Assembly: GCA_037349315.1 (NCBI GenBank)
Contig: JBAIAC010000007.1
Span: 44,321,001 to 44,385,000, forward strand
Reading direction: 5' to 3'
Length of the DNA: 64,000 bases
From: Chelydra serpentina
Lineage: Eukaryota; Chordata; Testudines; Chelydridae
Part shown: piece after piece, positions 1 to 10,377 of the stretch
How the letters are laid out: every line of letters begins with the position of its first letter
Numbering within the stretch: position 1 is the stretch's first letter
The notes under the pieces: generated by a model
What the model was told of the DNA's origin: nothing
What the model saw: only the letters and a program-made list of their open reading frames with translations
Databases searched by the model: none
Position numbers and translations under genes: made by a program

Positions 1-440
1 CTTGAGTACCTCAAGAGTGTTGTTGTTTTGGGTCCCCAATCCTTTCTGTGGGACTTGCTCCCTGGCTAAACAACATATTTCATGATGAAGATGGTCTCCC
101 CCTCTGGCTGAGCTACAACTGGTGCACCACAGGAGATATAATCCAGCCAGGGAGCAAGACTCATAGGGGATAATAGGGGCATGTGGGACCCAGAACTACA
201 TGTCTGAACTACTGTGAGTGGCTGAAGTGGGCACATAGATTAATGTCAACCTGTCCTGAAATGAAATGTTTTGTTCCCAGTTAACTGACAGAATTAAAAG
301 TTTTGATATTTCTGAAATGCAAATTTTGTACCAGGAAAAGTTTAGATCTTTAGACTTTTATCCTGATTTAGGACAAAAACAAATGTAATTTTCAAGGGGA
401 CAGAAATTCCATTTTTGATCAACTGTATCAACTGTGCATA
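1..440. other. AT-rich flank, nothing assigned
   Basis: No frame of coding character and no repeat that I can name with confidence. The part from about 250 to 420 is rich in TTTT/AAAA words with 'gaaat' and 'ttttg' motifs. This resembles AT-rich stretches at 4230-4420 and 51370-51600, so it may be an old unnamed repeat. Confidence 0.4.
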
Positions 441-565
441 CACTCAGAAATATCAGCCTCATAGGAGGCATAGGTGAGCCTTTACAATTTTTCTAATATT
501 GTTTTTATTATTTATAAATTTTAAAAGCTCACCCATATCTCTTATGAGGCTGATATTTCTGAGTG
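441..565. repeat. Hairpin-forming inverted repeat (MITE-like)
   Basis: Two arms of about 38 bases, 441-479 and 526-565, are reverse complements with only a few mismatches. Each begins cactcagaaatatcagcctc when read inward, and the AT-rich loop is about 45 bases. The structure suggests a small palindromic transposon relic. No clear target duplication is visible. If transcribed it would fold into a long hairpin of precursor-microRNA size. The family is not recognised. Confidence 0.6.
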
Positions 566-589
566 CTGGGTGGGAGCATGTTAGGAAGC

Positions 590-2644
590 CATAAGAACAC
601 AAGAATGGCCATACTGGGTTAGACCAAAGGTCCATCTAGCCCAGGATCCTGCCTTCCGACAGTGGTCAATGCCAGGTGCCCCAGAGGGAATGAACAGAAC
701 AGGTAATCATCAAGTGATCCATCCCGTCACCCATTCCCAGCTTCTGGCAAACAGAGGCTAGGGACACCATTCCTGCCCATCCTGGCTAATAGCCATTGAT
801 GGACCTATCCTCCATGAATTTATCTAGTTTTTTTCAACCCTGTTATAGTCTTGGCCTTCACAACATCCTCTAGCAAGAAGTTCCACAGGTTGACTGTGCA
901 TTGTGTGAAAAAAATACTTCCTTTTGTTTGTTTTAAATCTGCTGCCTATTAATTTCATTTGGTGGCCCCTAGTTCTTGTGTTATGAGAAGGACTAAATAA
1001 CACATCCTTATTTACTTTCTCCACACAAGTTATGATTTTATAGACCAATCATATCCCCCTTACTTGTCTCTTTTCCAAGATGAAAAGTTCCAGTCTTATT
1101 AATCTCTCCTCATATTGCAGCTGTTCCATACCCCTAATTGTTTTAGTTGCCCTTTTCTGAACCTTTTCCAAGTCCAATATATCTTTTTTGAGATGGGGTG
1201 ACCACATCTACACACAGTATTCAAGATGTGGGCATACCACAGATGTATATAGAGGCAATATGATATTTTTTTTCTTATTATCTATCCCTTTCGTAATGAT
1301 TCCCAACATTCTGCTCACTTTTTTGACTGCCGCTGCACACTGAGTGGATGTTTTCAGAGAACTATAAACAATGGCTCCAAGATCTCTTTCTTAAGTGGTA
1401 ACAGCTAATTTAGACCCCATCATTTTATATGTATAGTTAGGATTATGTTTTCCAATGTACATTACTTTGCATTTATCAACACTGAATTTCATCTGCCATT
1501 TTGTTGCCCAGTCACCCAGTTTTGAGAGATCCTTTTGTAGCTCTTTGCAGTCTGCCTAGGACTTAGCTATCTTGAGTAGTTTTGTATCATCTGCAAATTT
1601 TGCCACCTCACTGTTTACCCCTTTTTCCAGATCATTTATGAATATGTTGAATAGGACTGATCCCAGTATAGACCCTTGGGGGACACCACTATTTACCCCT
1701 CTCCATTCTGAAAACTAACCATTTATTCCTACCCTTTGTTTCCTATCTTTTAACCAGTTATCAATCCATGAAAGAACCTTCCCTCTTATCCCATGACTGC
1801 TTACTTTGCTTAAGAGCCTTTGGTGATGGACCTTGGCAAAGGCTTTCTGAAAATCAAAATACACTATATCCACTGGATCCCCCTTGTCCACATGCTTTTT
1901 GACCCCTCAAAGAATTCTAGTAGATTGGTGAAGAATGATTTTCCTTTACACAAAACATGTTGACTATTCCCCAACAAATTATGTTTATCTATGGATATGT
2001 CTACACTACCACGGTAAGTCAACCTATGCTACGCAACTCCCAGCTATGTGAATAACATAGCTGGAGTTGACGTGCCTTATGACAAATTACGACGGGGTCC
2101 ACACTGCGGGGGATCGAAGGGAGAAACTCTACACTTCTCGTCGGGGGTAGAGTATGGGGGTCGACTGGAGAGCGATCTGCTGTCAATTTGGTGGGTCTTT
2201 ACTAAACCTGCTAAATCGACCACTGGTGGATCGATCTCAGAGCACTGATGCCGGCTGTAGTGTATACCTGCCCTATGTGTCTGACCATTTTGTTCTTTAC
2301 TATAGTTTCAACCAGTTTTCCCGCTACTGAAGTCTGGCTTACCAGCCTGTAATTGCCAGGGTCACCTCTGGAGCCCTTTAAAAAAATTGGCATCACATTA
2401 GCTATCCTCCAGACATTTGGTACAGAAGCTGATTTAAATGATAGGTTACAGATGCATCCTGCAATTTCACATTTGAGTTCCTTCAGAACTCTTGGGTGAA
2501 TACCATCTGGTCCTGGTGACTTATTACTGTTTAGTTAATCAATTTGTTCCAAACCTCCTCTAATGACACCTCACTCTGGGACAGTTCCTCAGATTTGTCA
2601 CCTAAAAAGAAAGCATGGTATATTTCAGTCCAGCAGCAAGCACA
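590..2644 (-). mobile_element. Old CR1 LINE, antisense, interrupted by a MITE
   Basis: The 3' end of a CR1-type non-LTR retrotransposon lies at about 590, and the element runs leftward on the minus strand. Minus-strand translation of 2274-2396 gives the reverse-transcriptase stretch PIFLKGSRGDPGNYRLVS, close to the [18 protein letters not shown] type of motif in CR1. The rest of the frame is broken by stops and shifts, so it is inactive. A Harbinger MITE splits it at 1993-2273. The 5' part, with the endonuclease, is absent. It belongs to a different and older subfamily than the copies at 8.7 and 20.9 kb. Confidence 0.85.
1993..2273. mobile_element. Harbinger-type MITE, 281 bp, inside CR1
   Basis: The ends are imperfect terminal inverted repeats: ggatatgtctacactac on the left, and gggcaggtatacactac when the right end is reversed. 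The 3-bp duplication TAT at 1990-1992 and 2274-2276 fits the 3-bp target duplications of PIF/Harbinger elements. Removing the insert rejoins the CR1 sequence, which confirms the boundaries. It has no coding capacity. Confidence 0.85.
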
Positions 2645-2858
2645 ACAGAACAGGTAATCATCAAGTGATCCATCCCCTGTCGCCCATTCCCAGCTTCTGG
2701 CAAACAGAGGCAAGGGACATCATCTGTGCCCATCATGGCTAATAGGCATTGATGGACCTATCCTCCATGAATTTTTCTAGTTCTTTTTTGACCCCTGTTA
2801 TAGTCTTGGCCTTCACAACATCCTCTGGCAAAGGGTTCCACAGGTTGACTGTGCGTTG
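2645..2858 (-). mobile_element. Duplicated CR1 3' fragment
   Basis: These 214 bases repeat about 685-902 of the neighbouring CR1, starting at the shared word aacagaacaggtaatcatc and ending at gactgtgcgttg. The outermost ~95 bases of the CR1 3' end are missing, so this looks more like a local duplication than an ordinary insertion. Confidence 0.75.
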
Positions 2859-5800
2859 GAAATGTGTAAGCAATATGCTCCCCCATACCCATTTTCCACC
2901 ATAGTTCAGTTGACACTCAGGGCCATCACCTTACAGATATCCATCTTGTGGGTCACTAGTTTTACTGACTACACTACTAGGCTGTCTCATTCCCTGCACC
3001 GTTAAGTGCCTCCAGCCACAATTTACAAGGGGAAGGTGTCATTGATTTCTCTTCTTCCTCTAGAGCACTTGTGGAGGGAGAGGCATAATTTGGCAATAAG
3101 CATATATAATTGAAAAACGAAGTCCCTTTCCCTCTTACTCAAAATGATTACTGCATTTGGTAATTTGGAGTTGGTGTAACATGACTCTGATTCCATGACT
3201 AGGCTATAAATATTGTAGTGCCACATCCATCACATTGACACACAAGGATTTTTAATTAGTCTTGTTTAATAATTCCCCCCCCCCCCGCTTTTAGGGGGGT
3301 ATTTCAAATTGCTTTCTCTTAATGCAATTCTTTGGGACGAGGGGAGAGATTTTAAAATGCTTTCCGAATACCAAACAGAAGTAGATTGACTATGCAGTTG
3401 CATATTATAAACCTGACCATCAGGAATGAAGCCAGTTACAATACTACAATATGCTTAATTTATGTACCAATGTCACCCTCTTAGACATATTCCCTGCTGG
3501 TGTAAATGGACGATACTCCGTCAAAGTCAGAGGACATGTACCCACTTATATCAGCAGAGAATTGGAAGGTATCCACATGCCTAACTTTAAGCAAGTAAGT
3601 AGATCCAGTGAAGTCAATGAGACTACTCATATGATTACATACTTTGTAGAAGTATCTGTAGCCTGTGCTATTCCTCATATTTGGTATATACATGTCTGGC
3701 ATGTGTACTTAGATACTGAGTTCTTTAGGACAGATACCCATCTTTTGTGTGTCTTCTGTGACACTACAAAATAAAAATGAATAATGTATAAGAATTTCAA
3801 TTTTTACATGCAATATAAATTTATATTACAGTTTTGCCACATGTAAAATACTGAGTTTTATAAGACATCTTTTTGCCTTTTATTAATTTTCATTGTTAAA
3901 AATGTAAAAATAATAGTGAACATACCATAGAAAAGAAGAAAATGCGCTACACAAATCCACTTTAAGGTGCTAGGAAAGTTGAAAATACTCTATATAATGT
4001 GATGGGCAGAATGTATCCAATAGTAGCTATAGTATTTATGTATGGCTTTAAAAAAATGTATCTAGTAGATACTAGTTTAGTCTGTTATGGTAGAATATGT
4101 ACAGTATAGCTATTAGCTAAAGCGATAACATATTAAATTTCTAGCATTTAATTGGCTGATGTCTTTCCTACAACAGTATAGCTATAATGCTAATAGCGCA
4201 AAGCAAATATTATAATAGAATTAAAATGTTTGACATTTGATTTCACTCTGATTTGGAATATTGACATTCCTGAATCAAAAGGTTTCATTTTGGTTTGTTG
4301 ACCTGAAACAAAACATTTCCTTTTGAGTTTCCAGACGAAATTTCAATTTTGAAGCAATCATATTTTCCATCAAATTCTTTTTATGGCAAATTCCTGACCA
4401 ATTCTAGTTGCCATCCAGCACTGAGCATCCCCAGGGAATGAAAATATTTGGATTTTCAAATGCTTTTCTTGGAATTGAAGGGTAAGTTTTCATCTTTGCA
4501 TATTTACTAGGATCATCAGCTACTTTGATTAGAGTGGTGCTATGTGGAGTTGCTGTTCATCTGGAATAAGGGTGGCAGAATCTGGCCATTTTGAAATATG
4601 CCACTTTCTCCTCCTCTCTTTTTCTATTTCCCATTCAGCATGGACATGAAGTGGAAGAGGACTCAAACTTGTGAAGGAGTGATGGGCAGAAGAAGAAAAT
4701 GTGGATTCCCTGAAAAAGGGAGCCTAAGTGGCTGATCTAGCCAAATTTCTACAAGAGAAGCGTAGAGAAGCCCCAATACCTCCAAATCTAATGGAAAAGG
4801 AAGGAAAGATGCGTCGTCATCTTAGAAAGACCAAAAAGACCCTTTCCCAATGATCCCACAGTGAAGAGGAGGAAATCTACCAGCCACACGTGCAGCTCTA
4901 TTACCCTTTGGAGTCTGCACAGCCTACATAAAGGGTCTGAATTCAATGGAAGTTGCAGGTGCCCATTTCTTCTCAGGATGACGCCAAAATACAGGGTTGT
5001 CTTCATCAGTAGTGCATAGCACTCTTCATTGGAGTCAGTTCATGTTTCTCAGACCCCAAATAAGTGAAGGGTTGGGTGAGAGAAGCAAATTGCAAACAAC
5101 ATCTCTCCAGCTCACTATATTCCCCCATTACAGGTCGATGTACATATAAACATGACTTCATCTTTTCTAAATTTTATCATTCAGAGTCCAAAATCACTTC
5201 TCCTCTGCGGGATCTTTGTTACTATCTCCTGGACTCCTTAAATCATTTTGGTTTTCCATACACTTTATCCATTTAGACTCCTGCTTCTTCTGTCTGCTGT
5301 TTACTGCTGGAACAGACATACCAGCTCCTTCTCTTGATTCTTTCCAGGGTGAAGTTCATTGGCCTGGAGTTGGAGATGTCAAGCCAGTTCTTTCCCTCAC
5401 TGTCTGTCATACTGGCCATCCTTCTCACATTCTTTCACATACTTGTTGGTCTCTTCCATAAAGTAGGAGGAAACTGTATAGGTTGAAGTTCTGCAATAAT
5501 TACAACAGTTCTTCTCCCAAGACACTCAGGTCAATGAAGACCTTTCTCATTTCCTATGACTAAACCCAGAATAGCTATTTCTGGTGGCTTTTGACTAGAC
5601 AGAGCTTTTGAATAAAACATAAATGCAACAAAAATGTTTATCCATCTTAGTTCTCTAAATAATAAAGTACCTTATCTATGAGAAATATGGGAGATTTTGT
5701 TAAAAGTTTTCACACTCAGTATATAACTCCGCAAATCCAATAATTTATTCATGTAAACTGTATGCATGAATATGTGGATGTGAATATGTATACAAATGTG

Positions 5801-7830
5801 AATACAAAAATCCAGATGCTCTCAGAGTTACAAATAGATTAACAAAATAGCTCTTCTGCAGCAATACAGAATTGTCTTTATATGTGCAATCTTTGTAGTC
5901 CAATTGCATTAAGGAACAACAGGTCATCATCCATAATGGAGTTCATGAGGAGAAAATCCTGAGGAAGTTTCTCACATTGGCAGATATTTTATGATATGTG
6001 AGAATTAACCTATATTCAAGGATCCTCATAGATGAAGTTTACAGCTTACAGCATAGAACTGAAAGAGTCAACCACACCATCTGCTGGAAGATGGGTAAGA
6101 TGAGGTTTTCAAAGCATTAGTTACTACAAAGTAATTAAATGATTTAATTAATAGGCATGGACAGTTTCCCTCCCAATATATTTAAATAAATTGGTGAGGT
6201 GTAAGAGATAGGGACATCCACTATTAAATAACAAGTTTCCGTCCTGACAAGTACTGAGACAACCTCCTTAAAACAGCAGAGCTCAGTCCTGGTAAAATTT
6301 CAAAACTGATTTCCACCCAATTGAATATTGGTACCAGCTCCTTTGGCTTCTCAGGGCTACTCACCTCAAAATATTTACTAATTAGCAGCAGTGCTTGTCT
6401 TTCTACAGAAATTTATTATGCACACATTATGACAACCTCTAGGTGCATTTGTGGAACAAAACTATACGTAATTCCATGCTGCTATAGGACCATATAGGTC
6501 TATGGGCTGCTATAGGACCTATAGCCAACCAGCCTGTCGTCCAGCCCACCCCACTTTTTAATCTAAAGTCAAACAAGTACTTGGGCAATTAGTGTTATTA
6601 CCAATTATTGTTTATTTGGATTTATAACAATAAAAAGGAGCACCTATCCAAGATTCTAGGTGTCCCTCACCCAGGCTATAAGAACAAAAATAAATTAAAC
6701 AACAATTTATGTCTGACAGCCTTCAGACCTCAAACCCCTATAAAATACAAAAAATACTTCCACCGCCTCCACCTACACAATTCCAACTCCTGTCAAATCA
6801 AACTCTTCACAGAAGCCCACACAAGCAGATGCATCTTGCAGTGTGCTCTGAAGGTAAATAGCCGCAGGCTACTTTGAACTGGGGAGTGACATATTACACA
6901 CCTGAGGGGCTTTCTCTGAGAATGCTTTACCCTCAACTACCTCTCTGTTAAACTGGGGGCAGGTAAAGTATTTCCATTGATCACAACTGTGGTAGCATGC
7001 CATGAGAAGAGAAGTGATCTCTCAAAATAGTTGAGTCCTCTTAGGTTTGAACACTAACGACTGTCAACCAGAGCTCTTCAACTGACTTCATGTGTCAGGT
7101 TAATGCAGAAGGAGAGTGGCAGTATTCTATGTAGCCAGATCTTTATATATCTAAATCAAATACTTGCCTTGCATTTGAAAAACGGATGGGAAGTCAAGGA
7201 CAGAAACTGAAGACAGCTGTGGTTTGCAGTGGGCTTGTGCATTTTCAGTGGCTAAAGCCGGTTTGAAGGGAAGACTCAATTAGAGTGCCTTGCAGTAATG
7301 AAACTGGGAGGAAATGAATAACTATGATCAGGTCTGCATAAAAAGACAGAGCAAAACTACCTAGTTAATCACTAAAAGAAAAAAGGATCTTCTGGCCATT
7401 GTTGATAAATGAAGATGCAAAATGAGAGCGATTAAACCTATTAAAAATAGGTTGGTGCTGGTATTTACTTACACACAGGGGATGACAAATGATAAAAAAA
7501 ACACACGCAGAAATGGACATTAAATATATATGCACACACTGTATGAATTAAACTAACCAGACAACCCTCTGGTGGTGGTAATTTCTCATGGCTTCCTAGC
7601 TGACGTCATACCATGGAATTCCAGATCTCCACTAAAAGAGGAAAGAAAGGCCTGTATTCTACAGGACTCCAGGTTACTCCTTATTCTACTGTTCTGTTCC
7701 ATGCACAACCAAGTTGCTCACCAAATATTTTATGGATAGGCTATAGAAGAGGGTGGGAAAAAGGTTGATGCTTCATAACAGGGCAAATTAAAACACATAA
7801 TGTGCAATAGCTAAATGTATAATATCTGTT
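2859..7830. other. Non-coding stretch with ancient repeat scraps
   Basis: No convincing gene. A C-tract lies at about 3274-3288. About 3588-3660 (cagtgaagtcaatgagac and neighbours) looks like the very old amniote repeat containing 'agtcaatggga'. About 3715-3780 resembles the 3' tail of an old LINE, also seen at 53.5 kb. The 107-residue frame at 3451-3774 spans both scraps and is probably accidental. An 89-residue frame at 6608-6877 has no recognisable family. The text after 6890 (ggggctttctctgagaatg) vaguely resembles a LINE tail. Confidence 0.5.
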
Positions 7831-8100
7831 GGCTACACCAGAATTACTAGCAGATGCTGTCTACCTCCATCAATATAGGACTCTGGCAGTTGTTTGAAAA
7901 AGTAGTTAGCATATTTTTTATTGCAGCTGTCATTAAAATGGTGTTTAAAAATTTAACATGCATAAATATTTTATCAGAGCTCGCAAGGTCTCCGTATCTT
8001 GGTCTTGAAGAAATATTAGTTATTAAATTGATGGAAAATTCCATAAAAGACTTATTAAACAAATCCAAAAGTACATATTGTTTCAGAGAAGGCTAACTCT
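7830..8100. other. Possible conserved noncoding block
   Basis: About 270 bases without repeat character, open in a frame on both strands (80 codons plus, 73 codons minus), with AT-rich words such as atgcataaat. Neither peptide resembles a known family. The look is that of developmental conserved noncoding elements in gene deserts, but this is an impression and not a measurement. Confidence 0.2.
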
Positions 8101-8722
8101 CATGGTAATTGTTCTTTACAATACTTCACAAACATATATCTAACACAAATAAATTAAGCAATTATTGCTGATAAAGTTGCTGAGCAGTTTGCTGTTCATC
8201 TGAAAATAGGAAATGCAGAAAGAGTGTTTTATTTTTGTTCCTGTTTCTTGTTGTATCTTATTCTCTTTGAGACTATTTACTGCCTTATCGTCAGACTATT
8301 AGTTTGTTTAAGGTCAAACTAGGGAAGGAGTTTTACTCTTTTTTTTTTCTTTTTAAGAAACAACCTAGAGATAAATGTAAGTGATACATGGAGAATGTTC
8401 TGAGAAATCTTTTCTATTTCAGTTTCAATTCTTGCATCTTTTAACTAATGTTGAAAGATAGGTAGACTTGATTCCAGAAGTTCCCAGCTATTATAGTTCT
8501 GAAATGAAGACATAATGAAGGTGCAAATACCTGATGAATATATAGATCTTAAATGTAAGCCTGGTATGAAAAAGATTATTTTGCTGAATGCTGCATTTTA
8601 GAAATCCATATTACAATAGGAGTTTTGTACCAAACATATGACTTCTGTGCAGAGATTCCCCATATATTCCATTTTTGTTCAGCAAAGTACACAGAAGTAT
8701 CAGTGGGATTTAGTTTGAGCAG
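8101..8722. other. Unassigned AT-rich stretch
   Basis: No coding frame and no repeat recognised. There is a T-tract at about 8340-8352. Confidence 0.5.
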
Positions 8723-10330
8723 TCATAGAATCATAGAATCTCAGGGTTGGAAGGGACCTCAGGAGGTCATCTAGTCCAACCCCCTGCTCAAAGCAGGACC
8801 AACCCCAACTAGATCATCCCAGCCAGGGCTTTGTCAAGCCTGACCTTAAAAACCTCTAAGGAAGGAGATTCCACCACCTCCCTAGGTAACCCATTCCAGT
8901 GCTTCACCACCCTACTAGTGAAAAAGTTTTTCCTAATATCCAACCTAAACCTCCCCCTCTGCAACTTGAGACCATTACTCCTTGTTCTGTCATCTTCTAC
9001 CACTGAGAACAGTCTAGATCCATCCTCTTTGGAACCCACTTTCAGATAGTTGAAAGCAGCTATCAAATCCCCCCTCATTCTTTTCTTCTGCAGGCTAAAC
9101 AATCCCAGTTCCCTCAGCCTCTCCTCATAAGTCATGTGCTCCAGCCCCCTAATCATTTTTGTTGCCCTCCGCTGGACTCTTTCCAATTTATCCACATCCT
9201 TCTGGTAGTGTGGGGCCCAAAACTGGACACAGTACTCCAAATGAGGCCTCACCAGTGCCGAATAGAGGGGAATAATCATGTCCCTCGATCTGCTGGAAAT
9301 GCCCCTACTTATACAACCCAAAATGCCATTAGCCTTCTTGGCAACAAGGGCACACTGTTGACTCATATTCAGCTTTTCGTCCACCGTAACCCCTAGGTCC
9401 TTTTCTGCAGAACTGCTGCCCAGCCATTCGGTCCCTAGTCTGTAGCAGTGCATGGGATTCTTCCGTCCTAAGTGCAGGACTCTGCACTTGTCCTTGTTGA
9501 ACCTCATCAGATTTCTTTTGGCCCAATCCTCTAATTTGTCTAGGTCCCTCTGTATCCTGTCCCTACCCTCCAGCGTATCAACCACTCCTCCCAGTTTAGT
9601 GTCATCTGCAAACTTGCTAAGGGTGCAGTCCACACCATCCTCCAGATCGTTAATGAAGATATTGAACAAAACCAGCCCCAGCACCGACCCTTGGGGCACT
9701 CCACTTGATACCGACTGCCAACTAGACATGGAACCATTGATCACTACCCATTGAGCACGACCATCTAGCCAGTTTTCTATCCACCTTACCGTCCATTCAT
9801 CCAGCCCATACTTCTTTAACTTGCTGGCAAGAATACTGTGGGAGACTGTATCAAAAGCTTTGCTAAAGTCAAGAACTAGCACATCCACTGCTTTCCCCTC
9901 ATCCACAGAGCTGGTTATCTCATCATAGAAGGCAATTAGGTTAGTCAGGCATGACGTGCCCTTGGTGAATCCATGCTGACTGTTCCTGATCACTTTCCCC
10001 TCCTTTAAGTGGTTCAGAACTGATTCCTTGAGGACCTGTTCCATGATTTGTCCAGGGACTGAGGTGAGACTGACTGGCCTGTAGTTCCCCGGATCTTCCT
10101 TCTTCCCTTTTTTAAAGATGGGCACTACATTAGTTTTTTTCCAGTCATCCGGGACCTCCCCCGATTGCCATGATTTGTCAAAGATAATGGCCAATGGCTC
10201 TGCAATCTCATCGGCCAACTCCTTTAGCACCCTCGGATGCAATGCATCCGGCCCTATGGACTTGTGCTCGTCCAGCTTTTCTAAATAGTCCCGAACTATT
10301 TCTTTCTCCACAGAGGGCTGGTCACCTCCT
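8723..10330 (-). mobile_element. Young CR1 LINE, 5'-truncated
   Basis: The minus-strand element ends in the CR1-type short 3' repeats (tcatagaatcatagaatc on the plus strand at 8723). It carries the reverse-transcriptase half of ORF2 without a single stop. The 5' end is cut at about 10330, as shown by alignment with the longer copy at 20872-22990, which keeps matching to that point and beyond. The endonuclease domain and the promoter are absent, so it cannot move on its own. The open frame indicates a fairly recent insertion. Confidence 0.93.
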
Positions 10331-10377
10331 TTATAAACAGTAATAAATGTTAGTTGGAGGATACATTTAAAATCCAT
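8809..10377 (-). pseudogene. CR1 ORF2 reverse transcriptase, 5'-truncated
   Basis: The open frame is 522 codons long. The first 16 or so residues come from flanking DNA; CR1 sequence starts at [10 protein letters not shown]. Reverse-transcriptase motifs stand in order: [10 protein letters not shown] (residues 167-176, first catalytic Asp), SGVPQGS (225-231), and FADD (256-259, the catalytic pair, at 9601-9612). The C-terminal part continues to the natural stop before the 3' tail (ALAGMI). A full CR1 ORF2 protein has an N-terminal endonuclease of several hundred residues, and none of it is here. The protein would copy CR1 RNA at a nicked target; without the endonuclease and a promoter it is presumably inert. 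It is labelled pseudogene because of the truncation, not because of internal breaks. Confidence 0.9.

Noticed and set aside
7847..8096. Overlapping 73- and 80-codon genes on opposite strands
   Set aside because: No homology, no coding signature; better treated as a possible noncoding block.
9136..9754. Plus-strand frames inside the CR1 copies
   Set aside because: They mirror the true minus-strand reverse transcriptase and recur at the same place in both CR1 copies.
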